Below are positions 52,869 to 61,893 of a stretch of 64,000 nucleotides of DNA, piece after piece. The position numbers were made by a program, and so were the translations under genes. Below the pieces are notes generated by a model. The model saw only the letters and a program-made list of their open reading frames with translations. It made no database searches and was not told where the DNA came from. Every line of letters begins with the position of its first letter. The first letter of the stretch is position 1. Origin of the DNA: Methylovulum sp. (GTDB lineage: Bacteria; Pseudomonadota; Gammaproteobacteria; Methylococcales; Methylomonadaceae); the NCBI GenBank assembly GCA_030653435.1, contig JAURZI010000035.1:62001-126000 (forward strand), written 5' to 3'.

Positions 52869-54176
52869 ATGATTGATCGTATCTACAAGGTTTATGGGTA
52901 TTGGCGCATTCACGGGACTGTTGCGCTTCGGCAGCTCATTTTTCGTAAGCTGGCTTATCTGTTTCAAGGCCCAACCGATCAGTTGCTGGATTCAAGCCCT
53001 GTTAACCAAGATGCTAAAAACGCCACACAAATTGCTCATGCCCGCTTCCAGGCCATCACGCCGTTAAACACTTATTTTTTGCCGGAATTACAAGCACGAC
53101 GGGTAAACCTAGTGACCGACAGTATCAGCGGTGGCAGTTTGTTTGGTGGCGTAGGCACAGCACTCATTTTCGCTGCGCTCCTGGCCAATAGATTGCATAT
53201 GCAGTTGCGGATTATTACCCGTACCGAGCGGGCTAAACCGCAAAATGTCGATCAGCTATTGTCGCTCTATGGCATAAAGCTGGAACATGAGGTCCAGTTT
53301 AAATTTGCAGCTTTTTATGACCAAAAATATGAGCTTGATATAGTTAAGGACGAGTTATTCATAACCACTTCATGGTGGACTACCGCCGCCACATTGCCGA
53401 GCGTTCCCAGCGGTAACATCATTTATTTACTGCAAGAAGATGAACGGATGTTTTATCCGTTTGGCGATGATAGGCTACGTTGCGAAACCATTTTGTGCAA
53501 TCAAGATATCCGTTTTCTAATCAATACCCGATTATTGTTCGATCATTTGGCCCATGATGGTTTTGACAATATTGTCGCCCAAGGGATGTGGTTCGAACCG
53601 GCTTTTCCTGCTCAGGTTTATTATCCTAGGGCAATGGGTCGGGATGTCAAACGTAAGTTTTTCTTTTATGCCAGACCGAATAATTTGCGTAATCTTTTCT
53701 ATTTGGGTATCGAAGTGATTGAGCAAGCGATTACCCAGCAAGTGCTGGATCTTGAGTTATGGGATATTTTTCTGGTCGGGAAAGACATTCCTGCAGTGAC
53801 GTTCAACGGCGGCTACGCCCCGATTAAATGCGAAAATTTTTCATGGGCTGAATATGCACAACTGCTAGGTACAATCGATATTGGCTTGAGCCTGATGTAT
53901 ACCCCCCATCCGAGTTATCCGCCTCTCGATTTGGCGGCCAGTGGTGCGGTGGTAGTCACTAATCGCTATGCCAACAAGCAGGATTTAAGCGCTTATTCAG
54001 CGAACCTGATTTGTGCGGATCTGGATCGGGATGCGCTTGTTGATGCCATCCGCAAAGCAGTCGGCATTGCAGCCGATACCCACGTACGCGAACAAAACTA
54101 TAACAACAATGGCTTGCTCACAGACTGGCAACAAGCATTCGCGAGCATCATTGAAAAGATTTCGGAAGTGGCTTGA
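52869..54176 (+). CDS. Glycosyltransferase, WsaF/GT4-like
   Basis: 435 residues. Two-domain GT-B pattern: an N-terminal half with RVNLVTDSISGGSLFGGVGTALIFAALLANRL, a middle IIYLLQEDERMFYPFGD, and a C-terminal half with RKFFFYARPNNLRNLFYLG and LSLMYTPHPSYPPLDLAASGAVVVTNRY, the donor-binding end where a Pro-x-x-x-Leu block replaces the usual E-x7-E. These segments are as in WsaF-type rhamnosyltransferases. The donor sugar cannot be fixed from sequence. It overlaps the next glycosyltransferase gene by one base. Confidence 0.8.
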   Translation: MIDRIYKVYGYWRIHGTVALRQLIFRKLAYLFQGPTDQLLDSSPVNQDAKNATQIAHARFQAITPLNTYFLPELQARRVNLVTDSISGGSLFGGVGTALIFAALLANRLHMQLRIITRTERAKPQNVDQLLSLYGIKLEHEVQFKFAAFYDQKYELDIVKDELFITTSWWTTAATLPSVPSGNIIYLLQEDERMFYPFGDDRLRCETILCNQDIRFLINTRLLFDHLAHDGFDNIVAQGMWFEPAFPAQVYYPRAMGRDVKRKFFFYARPNNLRNLFYLGIEVIEQAITQQVLDLELWDIFLVGKDIPAVTFNGGYAPIKCENFSWAEYAQLLGTIDIGLSLMYTPHPSYPPLDLAASGAVVVTNRYANKQDLSAYSANLICADLDRDALVDAIRKAVGIAADTHVREQNYNNNGLLTDWQQAFASIIEKISEVA

Positions 54177-55339
54177 TGTTTTTAGCAAACAATCCCGCAG
54201 TGCCTTATACGGATCCGTGGGCCATTCCTTTGGGCGAACGGATCAAAGCACTAGCACGCGGCAAGCAGCGTGTGGCCTATTTTTACGAAACGGCTAATAA
54301 CAGCACTTTTCGTTATCGCGCCTACAATATGGCGCAAGCGTTGAACGATGAAAAGAATAACGCGGTTTCAGCAAGTTATTTCTTTTTGGATGATTTGCAT
54401 AGTATTGATGCCATTGCCGATCTTGCAGATTTGCTAGTCATTTGCAGGTCGCGTTACTGTCACCGAGTTAACCAGTTGGTCACCAAATTTCGGATCAGAG
54501 GCAAACGCGTGTTATTCGATATTGATGATCTGGTTTTTGATACCCGTTATGCACATCTCATTATCAATACATTGGCCCAGGATGCGAATAACCCGGCAAT
54601 ATGGGATTATTGGTTTGCTTATCTTGGCCGAATGGGCGAGACACTGCGCCGGTGCGATGGTGCTATTACGACCAACGATTATTTGGCGGACAGAATCGCA
54701 GAATTTTCCGGGTTACCGGTAACTGTGGTGCCTAATTTTATAAACAAGGAACAACTGGAACTTTCCGAAGCATTGTTTCATAGCAAAGAAATATCCGCTT
54801 TTGCAAGAGACGATATAATTTGTCTAGGCTATTTCAGCGGCTCGCCATCACATGCTTTGGATTACGAAATTATCATCCCCGCTCTGGAACAGGTGTTGGA
54901 TGATGATCAGAGAGTCGAGCTGATGGTCGTGGGATATATCGAAGCAGGTTCTGCATTGAGCAGATTTGGCAACAGGATCAAATACCAGCCCTTTCAGGAT
55001 TATGTCAATTTACAGCGTCTGCTCGGCAGCGTCGAATTCAATTTAATGCCCTTGCAGTCGAATGTTTTCACCCATTGCAAATCAGAACTCAAGTACTTCG
55101 AGGCGGCGATTGTCGGTACACTAAGTATTGCTTCACCCTCTCATTCCTATGCCGCTGCGATCCAGGATGGCGAGAATGGCTATCTCGCCCAGGCACATCA
55201 GTGGGTATCTGTTATTCAGCGGGCGATAGGGGATATCGGGAGCTATCCTGACATGGCTGCAACGGCTTATGTAGATGCGCGCTCAAAGTACGCTTGGCCC
55301 AACCAGCGTGAAACAATACTAAATGCGCTTGGGTTTTAA
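54176..55339 (+). CDS. Glycosyltransferase, GT4-like
   Basis: 387 residues from ATG 54176 (TGATG overlap with the previous stop; the TTG at 54173 is ignored). RVAYFYETANNSTFRYRAYNMAQAL opens a GT-B fold; LLVICRSRYCHRVNQL and KRVLFDIDDLVFD are typical of group 1 transferases in polysaccharide clusters. The C-terminal donor domain has LGYFSGSPSHALDYEII and NLMPLQSNVFTHCKSELKYFEAAIVGTLSIAS, containing the KSELKYFEAA block. Role: adds one sugar of the repeat unit. Donor unknown. Confidence 0.85.
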   Translation: MFLANNPAVPYTDPWAIPLGERIKALARGKQRVAYFYETANNSTFRYRAYNMAQALNDEKNNAVSASYFFLDDLHSIDAIADLADLLVICRSRYCHRVNQLVTKFRIRGKRVLFDIDDLVFDTRYAHLIINTLAQDANNPAIWDYWFAYLGRMGETLRRCDGAITTNDYLADRIAEFSGLPVTVVPNFINKEQLELSEALFHSKEISAFARDDIICLGYFSGSPSHALDYEIIIPALEQVLDDDQRVELMVVGYIEAGSALSRFGNRIKYQPFQDYVNLQRLLGSVEFNLMPLQSNVFTHCKSELKYFEAAIVGTLSIASPSHSYAAAIQDGENGYLAQAHQWVSVIQRAIGDIGSYPDMAATAYVDARSKYAWPNQRETILNALGF

Positions 55340-55443
55340 GCTCTGCGTAGGGGCGCTGGCAGGGCGCAGGCCATAAACAATTCCGAAGGGCACGGCAGCT
55401 TCGGTTTTACTGATGGATAATGATAAAACTTAGGACATTTCTT

Positions 55444-56349
55444 GTGGATAAAGTGATTGCTGTCGTTGTTACCTATCAGCCTAATGTTGAGCAGTTGTTA
55501 AGGTTACTCAATGTCATCAGCATGCAAACTGAAGAAGTGCTGGTCGTTGATAACAATTCCACTACGAATGTGGGTCATTGGCTGACACATACCGTGGGCT
55601 TATCCAATGTTTATTGTCTGTCCCTTAGCGATAATGTGGGTGTGGCCAAGGCGCAAAATAAAGGTATTGCCTGGGCGCGGGAACAGGGGGCTGAGTATGT
55701 GTTGTTGCTCGATCAGGATAGCGAACCGGCATTTGATATGGTTGGTGAGCTACTGGCAGCGATGAAGCAAAAACAAAACGAAGGTTATAACACGGCAGCA
55801 GTTGGTGCAAACTATGCGGATATAAAAGGCCAACAGGTGCCCCCGTTTGTAAAATTGACAGGGTTTAGGCTGCACCGAATAAAATGCAATGCCAACGAAA
55901 TCGTCGCGGTAGATCATCTGATCGCTTCCGGTTGCCTTATTTCAATGGCTGCGTTGGCTAAAATTGGCGTTATGGAAGAACAGCTATTTATTGATTATGT
56001 CGATACTGAATGGTGTTTGCGTGCAATTCATAGCGGCTATTGTATTTTTGGTGTGGGTTCAGCGCAGATGAGGCATAGCTTAGGTGATAGTTTTGTCCAT
56101 TTGTTTGGTAGAACAATACCTGTCCATTCCCCTTTACGTTATTACTATCTTGTCCGTAATGGTTTATGGTTGTTACGGCAACCTTGGATATCAAATAGCT
56201 GGCGATTGATGGATATTAAACGTTTATTCCTTATTTATATGGCTTACTCATTATTTATAGATCCCCGATATAAAAACTGGAAAATGATGACACTTGGAAT
56301 ATGGCATGGCTTGAGAGGAAAAACAGGTAAGTTAACTATTGATGTTTAA
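55444..56349 (+). CDS. GT2 family glycosyltransferase, rhamnosyltransferase-like
   Basis: 301 residues from GTG 55444, preferred to ATG 55420 because AGGA lies eight bases before it and homologues begin with a short lead into IAVVVTYQPN. GT-A features: VVDNNSTTN, NVGVAKAQNKGI, and the acidic DQD in LLLDQDSEP. A late FIDYVDTEWCLRAIHSGY segment matches RfbF/RfbG-type rhamnosyltransferases. The C-terminus is hydrophobic and basic. It follows an 80-bp gap after the previous transferase gene. Confidence 0.85.
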   Translation: MDKVIAVVVTYQPNVEQLLRLLNVISMQTEEVLVVDNNSTTNVGHWLTHTVGLSNVYCLSLSDNVGVAKAQNKGIAWAREQGAEYVLLLDQDSEPAFDMVGELLAAMKQKQNEGYNTAAVGANYADIKGQQVPPFVKLTGFRLHRIKCNANEIVAVDHLIASGCLISMAALAKIGVMEEQLFIDYVDTEWCLRAIHSGYCIFGVGSAQMRHSLGDSFVHLFGRTIPVHSPLRYYYLVRNGLWLLRQPWISNSWRLMDIKRLFLIYMAYSLFIDPRYKNWKMMTLGIWHGLRGKTGKLTIDV

Positions 56350-56578
56350 CAGGAGAATCGGTCTCGATAACGGAACTGCTTACTACTACCGTGTGAATGT
56401 ATTGCCGGAAAATATCAGGTCGATATTGATAAGCCATGCTCAGCATCCATTTGCATTATATAAGTTGCCATGTGAAAGTTGTTTGAAAGCCAAGGTTGTA
56501 TTAATCCTGGGCAGTATAGATATAAAACTCCGAATAACTTTTACATCGTTACTTAGGAAGCACTTTGGACAGGTGTAA
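56342..56578 (+). CDS. Possible small ORF between two glycosyltransferase genes
   Basis: 78 residues from ATG 56342, overlapping the previous gene by 8 bp. No domain, signal peptide or membrane helix is recognisable and no good ribosome binding site is visible. The region is more AT-rich than its neighbours. It may be spacer or a remnant rather than a gene. Confidence 0.2.
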   Translation: MFNRRIGLDNGTAYYYRVNVLPENIRSILISHAQHPFALYKLPCESCLKAKVVLILGSIDIKLRITFTSLLRKHFGQV

Positions 56579-56600
56579 TAATAGTTAAATGGGGTATGTT

Positions 56601-57392
56601 GTGAATAAAATTTCTATAGTTGTTGTGACATATAACAATGCTGATGTTATTAATGACTGTATTGCGGCGTTGTTAAGCGCTATTGATAAATTAGTTTTTA
56701 CTGCTCAGTTGTTAATTATTGATAACAAGTCAGATGACGCCACAATAGCTGCTCTGCAAGCTTATGTGCACGATGACCGGATTAAAGTGATTGAAAATAA
56801 AACTAATCGTGGTTTCGGCGCCGGGCATAACATCGGGCTTAGCCAAGCCGATAGCTGCTATCACATCATTTGCAATCCCGATATCGTTATTAACGATACG
56901 GCTATCGGTATACTCGCGGATTATATGGGCCAGCATCCCGATATAGGCATACTGTGCCCCAAATTGCTGAATGCGGATGGCAGCTTGCAAGCTAATAATC
57001 ACAGGGAACCGAATATTTTGGATCTGGCCTTGCGGCGATTGGCGCCAATATGGCTGAAAAAAAGGTTAAAAAAAAGGATGGATGCCTATATTATGCTGGA
57101 TGTGGGCTATGAACACAGTTACGAGGTGCCTTTTGTATCCGGTGCTTTTATGTTTTGCCGTACCGATGTGTTGAAAAAAGTGGGCGGCTTTGACGAGCGT
57201 TATTTTCTTTATTTTGAAGACGCCGATTTATCCAGAAAAGTCCGGCAACAAGGCTATAGGACGGTTTATTGCCCAGACGCCAGTGTCGTGCATCAATGGG
57301 GGCGTGCTGCCCATAAAAGTTTGCCCATGGCTTTTGTGCTGGTCGAAAGTGCGGTCAAATATTTTAATAAATGGGGTTATCGACTGTATTGA
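56601..57392 (+). CDS. GT2 family glycosyltransferase
   Basis: 263 residues from GTG 56601 (MNKISIVVVTYNN); an in-frame ATG at 56589 adds four residues. GT-A fold with VVTYNNADVI, LLIIDNKSDD, NRGFGAGHNIGL and the metal-binding acidic motif in CNPDIVIN. The later FVSGAFMFCRTDVLKKVGGFDERYFLYFEDADLSRKVRQQGY block, containing the ED acceptor-site pair, is characteristic of WbbL/rhamnosyltransferase-like enzymes. It should add a sugar to the lipid-linked repeat unit in the cytoplasm. Confidence 0.9.
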   Translation: MNKISIVVVTYNNADVINDCIAALLSAIDKLVFTAQLLIIDNKSDDATIAALQAYVHDDRIKVIENKTNRGFGAGHNIGLSQADSCYHIICNPDIVINDTAIGILADYMGQHPDIGILCPKLLNADGSLQANNHREPNILDLALRRLAPIWLKKRLKKRMDAYIMLDVGYEHSYEVPFVSGAFMFCRTDVLKKVGGFDERYFLYFEDADLSRKVRQQGYRTVYCPDASVVHQWGRAAHKSLPMAFVLVESAVKYFNKWGYRLY

Positions 57393-57420
57393 TGTTGCCC
57401 ATACCATTACCTGTCTTGCA

Positions 57421-58395
57421 ATGACTCATCTATTAGTTACAGGTGCCCATGGCTTTATTGGCAAAGCAGTCTGTGCCGCGCTGATAGCCGACCATAATGG
57501 GTCGCAGCCCAATAAAATGAGTGCTGCTGTGCGGACGGCGGCTATGTGTCCCGATGCCGTAGCGCCTATAGTGGTCGGCGACATGGATGCGACAACGGAT
57601 TGGGCCGCGGCTTTGCAGACCGTGGATGTTGTTGTCCATCTTGCCGCTAGGGTGCATGTGATGCGCGATAAGGCGGCGGATCCCTTGGCGGAATTCCGCA
57701 AGACCAATGTCGATGGCACGATGAACCTTGCCCGACAAGCGTTGCAAGCCGGTGTACGGCGCTTTATTTTTATCAGCTCAATTAAAGTTAATGGCGAATA
57801 TACCTTACCCGGATGTCCGTTTACCGCAGACGGCAGGCTTGCGCCGCTTTACCCTTATGCGCTGTCCAAATATGAAGCCGAGCAGGCTTTACGCGAGTTA
57901 ACTGCAAATAGCGCCATGGAACTCGTTATTATCCGCCCGCCCTTGGTGTACGGGCCGGGAGTCAAGGCCAATTTCCGCACGATGCTGCGCTGCCTGGATA
58001 ACTGCATGCCAATGCCATTAGGCGCTATCGAAAATCGGCGCAGTTTGCTGGCCCTTGACAATCTGGTTGATTTAATCCTCATTTGTATCCACCATCCGGC
58101 CGCCGCGAACCAGGTTTTTTTGGCCGCAGATGGCGAGGATTTGTCGACGACGCAATTGCTGCATCGAGCAGCGGCGGCTTTAGGCAAAACCGCATTCTTG
58201 CTGCCTGTGCCTATCCGGTTATTGGCGGTGGTTGCCCGATTATCGGGTAAGTCGGGAGTGGTGCAGCGCTTGTCCGGTTCGTTGCAAATTGATATAGGCA
58301 AGACGCGTAGCTTGCTGGGCTGGATGCCGCCTGTTAGCGTGACCGATGCTTTGGCTAAGACGGCACAAGATTATATAACGCATCACCGATGTTAG
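57421..58395 (+). CDS. NAD-dependent sugar epimerase/reductase, WbpV-like
   Basis: 324 residues from ATG 57421; an open frame runs further upstream but overlaps the transferase gene. Rossmann motif TGAHGFIG at 8-15, a VVHLAARVHVM block, Ser in FISSIKVNGE, and YALSKYEAE with the catalytic Tyr-x-x-x-Lys. This extended SDR with a WbpL-like and a WbpM-like gene next to it reproduces the Pseudomonas wbpV-wbpL-wbpM set that makes UDP-FucNAc and starts the O unit. Its stop overlaps the next start by 7 bp. Confidence 0.82.
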   Translation: MTHLLVTGAHGFIGKAVCAALIADHNGSQPNKMSAAVRTAAMCPDAVAPIVVGDMDATTDWAAALQTVDVVVHLAARVHVMRDKAADPLAEFRKTNVDGTMNLARQALQAGVRRFIFISSIKVNGEYTLPGCPFTADGRLAPLYPYALSKYEAEQALRELTANSAMELVIIRPPLVYGPGVKANFRTMLRCLDNCMPMPLGAIENRRSLLALDNLVDLILICIHHPAAANQVFLAADGEDLSTTQLLHRAAAALGKTAFLLPVPIRLLAVVARLSGKSGVVQRLSGSLQIDIGKTRSLLGWMPPVSVTDALAKTAQDYITHHRC

Positions 58396-59411
58396 TGCCG
58401 GTCGGGGTTTTATTGCTGGCATTCCTAGCCGCCGTGCTATTGACGGGTTTGTTGCGCCGTTATGCCGAGGCTTCCCAGCTATTGGACATCCCCAATGCCC
58501 GCAGCTCACATCGAATCCCTACTCCGCGCGGCGGCGGTTTGGCGATAGTCATGGTTTTTTTGTTGGGGGTTGCGGTGCTGCCCGTGGCGCATCTGCCGAT
58601 GGTCAAAGCGGTGTGGGTGTTTTGTGGCGTAGGGGCATGGGTTGCGCTGGTGGGTTTTTGGGATGATCATCGCCATATTCCTGCCCGGCAGCGCTTATTG
58701 GCGCATTTTACTGCCGCAGCGACCGGCTTGTATGGGTTGGGCGGCATGCCCCCGCTACTTGTTTTTGGCCATGCAATCGACTTGGGTTGGGTAGGGCAGG
58801 CCATGGCCGTATTGTATTTGGTCTGGCTGTTGAATTTGTATAATTTCATGGACGGGATTGACGGGCTTGCGGGTATTGAGGCCATTACCGTATGTTTGGG
58901 AGGGATGTTATTGTATGGGTACAGCCCTGAAAGCGCAGGGCAGTGCTGGATGCTGGCCTTATTGGCTACGGCGGTGGCCGGTTTTCTATGCTGGAATTTT
59001 CCGCCCGCCCGGATATTTATGGGTGATGCGGGCAGTTGTTTTTTAGGCATAGTCCTGGGGCTTTTTTCAATTCAAGCGACGTCGGTTGCGCCGCAGTTTT
59101 TTTGGAGTTGGCTGATATTGCTGGGGGTATTTATTGTGGATGCGACATGGACGCTGGTGCGCCGGTATTGGTCAGGCGAGAAAGTGTATGTGGCGCACCG
59201 TAATCATGCCTATCAATATGCGTCGCGTCACTACGGCGCGCATCGTCCAGTGACGCTGGCGGTTGCGGTGGTCAATGTGTGTTGGCTGACCCCGCTGGCG
59301 TTATGGGTGGGTGCAGGTGGCCTGGATGGCTTATTGGGGTTATTGCTGGCTTATTTGCCCTTGGTGTTGCTGGCGATCAGGTTTAAGGCCGGCATCAGGG
59401 ATACCGCATAA
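58389..59411 (+). CDS. Undecaprenyl-phosphate sugar-1-phosphate transferase, WbpL/WecA-like
   Basis: 340 residues with about ten hydrophobic helices. PNARSSHRIPTPRGGG is the diagnostic N-terminal loop of the MraY/WecA superfamily; FWDDHRHIP has the paired Asp, NLYNFMDGIDGLAG the catalytic NxxxFMDGxDGLA motif, and GDAGSCFLG the later acidic site. HRNHAYQYAS is the final loop. It transfers a HexNAc-1-phosphate, probably FucNAc or QuiNAc given its neighbours, to the lipid carrier and so starts the repeat unit. Confidence 0.92.
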   Translation: MLVPVGVLLLAFLAAVLLTGLLRRYAEASQLLDIPNARSSHRIPTPRGGGLAIVMVFLLGVAVLPVAHLPMVKAVWVFCGVGAWVALVGFWDDHRHIPARQRLLAHFTAAATGLYGLGGMPPLLVFGHAIDLGWVGQAMAVLYLVWLLNLYNFMDGIDGLAGIEAITVCLGGMLLYGYSPESAGQCWMLALLATAVAGFLCWNFPPARIFMGDAGSCFLGIVLGLFSIQATSVAPQFFWSWLILLGVFIVDATWTLVRRYWSGEKVYVAHRNHAYQYASRHYGAHRPVTLAVAVVNVCWLTPLALWVGAGGLDGLLGLLLAYLPLVLLAIRFKAGIRDTA

Positions 59412-61369
59412 TGGAATCGCAGTTGGCGCATTGGCTGATCGGTCTGTCCCGGCGTAAGAAAGCGTTTATCCTTATTGGCGCCGATATGATCTTTGCGGTG
59501 CTTGCCTTGTGGCTGGCCTTTTCGTTACGCTGGGGAGTGTTGTATGTGCCTAAAGGCGAGCAATGGTATTTGTTTGCCGTCGCGCCGCTTATTGCGGTGC
59601 CGGTTTTCGCGAAATTAGGCTTGTACCGTGCGATTATCCGCTATATAGAAGTCAGGGTGTTATGGGCGATTATTCAGGCTACGAGTTTTTTCGCATTAAT
59701 TTTTGCCTTTGTCGTTTATGAATCAAGTATCCAGGGTATTCCCCGAACAGTTACGCCGCTTTATTGGCTGCTGATGATATTACTGGTCGGCAGCAGCCGG
59801 TTTTTTGCGCGCTGGTGGTTGGGTGATATTTATTCCAGCTTGGCGGGCGGGCGCGGTGCTAGGCATTGCGGTAAAAGAAATGTCGTGATTTACGGTGCGG
59901 GTAGCGCGGGTGTGCAATTGGCGGCGGCATTAGGGCATGGTCGCGAATACAGCCCTGTTGCATTCATTGACGATGACTTATTGCTGCATCATCAAAAAAT
60001 CAACGGTGTAAAAATCCATCCATTAAGTTCCTTAAGCCATCTCATTAAAAAATATCATGTTTCCGATGTGTTGCTGGCTATGCCGTCGGCGAGCCGGTCG
60101 CGGAAAAGCGAAATCATTCGTCTGCTGGAGCCCTATGCTGTGCATGTAATGTCTATGCCGGGCTTGTCAGATATTGCCCAAGGCAAAGTGACTTTTGACG
60201 CGTTGCAGGAAGTTGATATTGCGGACTTGTTAGGTCGGGATTGTGTGGCGCCCAACCCCTCTTTGTTGCAAGCCTGCATCAGTGGCAAGGTGGTGATGGT
60301 GACTGGTGCGGGCGGGTCGATAGGCGCCGAGTTGTGCAGGCAAATCATCCAGTTGCAGCCGCTGACGTTAGTTCTTTTTGAGAGCTGTGAGTTTGCGCTG
60401 TATACGATAGAAAAAGAATTGGCCCATTTGCTGACGAAGGCTAACCGTGTCCAGGACATAGAACTGGTCGCCGTGTTAGGTTCGGTCGTCAATGCCGCGC
60501 GGATAAAGAAAGTGTGCGCTAAGTTTGCCGTGCAAACCATATATCATGCAGCGGCTTATAAACATGTGCCTATCGTGGAGAGGAATCCGGGCGAGGCGAT
60601 ATGGAATAATATATTTGGGACCTTCCGTACGGCGCAAGCGGCGATGGCCTCAGGCGTTGAAACGTTTGTGCTGATTTCGACAGATAAGGCGGTCAGGCCG
60701 ACCAGCACTATGGGCGCAACCAAACGTTTTGCCGAATTGATATTGCAAGCCTTTAGCGCCGACGCCGACAAGTCCCCGCAAACCCGTTTTACTATGGTGC
60801 GGTTTGGCAATGTGCTGGGCTCATCAGGATCAGTCGTGCCGCTGTTTAGGGAGCAGATAGCCAGGGGCGGGCCGGTGACGGTTACGGATGCAAGGATTAT
60901 CCGTTATTTTATGACCATACCCGAAGCTGCTCAGTTGGTCATTCAGGCGGGTTCGATGGGGCAGGGCGGCGATGTGTTTGTGCTCGACATGGGCGCGCCC
61001 GTGCGGATACTGGATCTGGCCAAGCGCATGATTCATCTAAGTGGGCTTGAAGTCAAGGACGATGACCATCCCGCCGGTGAAATCGAAATCAGTTTTACCG
61101 GCTTAAGGCCAGGGGAGAAGCTATATGAAGAACTGCTGATTGGCGACAATGTTTCAGAAACCAGCCATCCCAGAATTATGCGGGCAGAAGAACAGATTAT
61201 TCCGTGGCTGGAGCTGGAAAAAGTGCTTAGCCTATTGGAGCAGGCGACTAAAGACGATGATTTTGAAAAAGTCAGGGAGATTTTGACGCGGGTTGTTTGC
61301 GGTTTTGTGCCTCAGTGTGAGATCGGCGATGTGCTGTGGAAGGGAGCCGGTAAGGGTATTCCACGTTAA
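59411..61369 (+). CDS. wbpM: UDP-HexNAc 4,6-dehydratase, WbpM-like
   Basis: 652 residues, TAATG overlap with the preceding stop. Four N-terminal helices (about 18-125), a first nucleotide-binding domain (VIYGAGSAGVQLAAAL), and a large SDR catalytic domain with VTGAGGSIGAELCRQI, HAAAYKHVPIVERNP, and STDKAVRPTSTMGATKR, where Met replaces the usual catalytic Tyr as in WbpM/CapD. It is membrane-bound and converts UDP-GlcNAc to the 4-keto-6-deoxy intermediate that WbpV-like reductases use. Last gene of the cluster; its stop lies at the edge of a minus-strand terminator. Confidence 0.94.
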   Translation: MESQLAHWLIGLSRRKKAFILIGADMIFAVLALWLAFSLRWGVLYVPKGEQWYLFAVAPLIAVPVFAKLGLYRAIIRYIEVRVLWAIIQATSFFALIFAFVVYESSIQGIPRTVTPLYWLLMILLVGSSRFFARWWLGDIYSSLAGGRGARHCGKRNVVIYGAGSAGVQLAAALGHGREYSPVAFIDDDLLLHHQKINGVKIHPLSSLSHLIKKYHVSDVLLAMPSASRSRKSEIIRLLEPYAVHVMSMPGLSDIAQGKVTFDALQEVDIADLLGRDCVAPNPSLLQACISGKVVMVTGAGGSIGAELCRQIIQLQPLTLVLFESCEFALYTIEKELAHLLTKANRVQDIELVAVLGSVVNAARIKKVCAKFAVQTIYHAAAYKHVPIVERNPGEAIWNNIFGTFRTAQAAMASGVETFVLISTDKAVRPTSTMGATKRFAELILQAFSADADKSPQTRFTMVRFGNVLGSSGSVVPLFREQIARGGPVTVTDARIIRYFMTIPEAAQLVIQAGSMGQGGDVFVLDMGAPVRILDLAKRMIHLSGLEVKDDDHPAGEIEISFTGLRPGEKLYEELLIGDNVSETSHPRIMRAEEQIIPWLELEKVLSLLEQATKDDDFEKVREILTRVVCGFVPQCEIGDVLWKGAGKGIPR

Positions 61370-61403
61370 AAAAAACCTCCCGCTGCATTGCTGCAGGGGA
61401 GGT
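61368..61403 (-). terminator. Terminator for the small minus-strand gene
   Basis: On the minus strand ACCTCCC and GGGAGGT enclose an inner CTGCA/TGCAG stem, followed by eight T. This is a strong intrinsic terminator 75 bp after the stop of the 50-residue gene at 61478-61630, and it abuts the convergent wbpM-like stop. Confidence 0.75.
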
Positions 61404-61477
61404 GGAAAGCAAGCAGAGTGTTATGAGGAGTGTCTGCTTGTAGGTATAACACCAGGAGGTAGTTAAATCGTTAGGGC

Positions 61478-61630
61478 TTAGCTTTTCAGGTGGGCTCTCA
61501 TCACAATGTTGCTGTAAATCGCAGCACTGGCAAATAAAACGGTTGAAATAATAAATTGACCGGAAATAAAGCTCCAAATACCGGCAATAAACATTAATCC
61601 TATCACTATGTCTTTTTTGAAGTCGTTCAT
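61478..61630 (-). CDS. Small membrane protein, 50 residues
   Basis: ATG at 61630 on the minus strand, with AGGA nine bases upstream (61643-61640). The sequence is mostly two hydrophobic helices: about 8-20 (IVIGLMFIAGIWS) and 23-41 (GQFIISTVLFASAAIYSN), ending in a basic MRAHLKS. The gene has its own intrinsic terminator downstream. It is too short for most gene callers. I do not recognise a family. It diverges from a LysR-type regulator gene across 263 bp, the usual arrangement of a regulator and its target. Confidence 0.6.
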   Translation of the reverse strand: MNDFKKDIVIGLMFIAGIWSFISGQFIISTVLFASAAIYSNIVMRAHLKS

Positions 61631-61893
61631 TGTTTATGTCCTGTAAAATGTTTAAAAATCTTCATACAACGTCGAAGTGGTTCGAGATATGTTGCTTTTT
61701 AATCAACTTGGTGCTTACTATACAGAGATAAACTTTGGATACAATATGCCAAATAATAAATGGATTATTTCTTATTAGGAAATTGTAAAAATGTCAATAC
61801 TTTTTCATACAATAAATAATGAAGGTTTAGCTGATGCGTAAAATTAATGTGGACAGCAAGTCTTGCTGTTATGTTCTGAATATCGAGGTGTGA

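Noticed and set aside
57190-57420. Long N-terminal extension of the WbpV-like protein
   Set aside because: It overlaps the glycosyltransferase gene in another frame; the Rossmann fold begins at ATG 57421.
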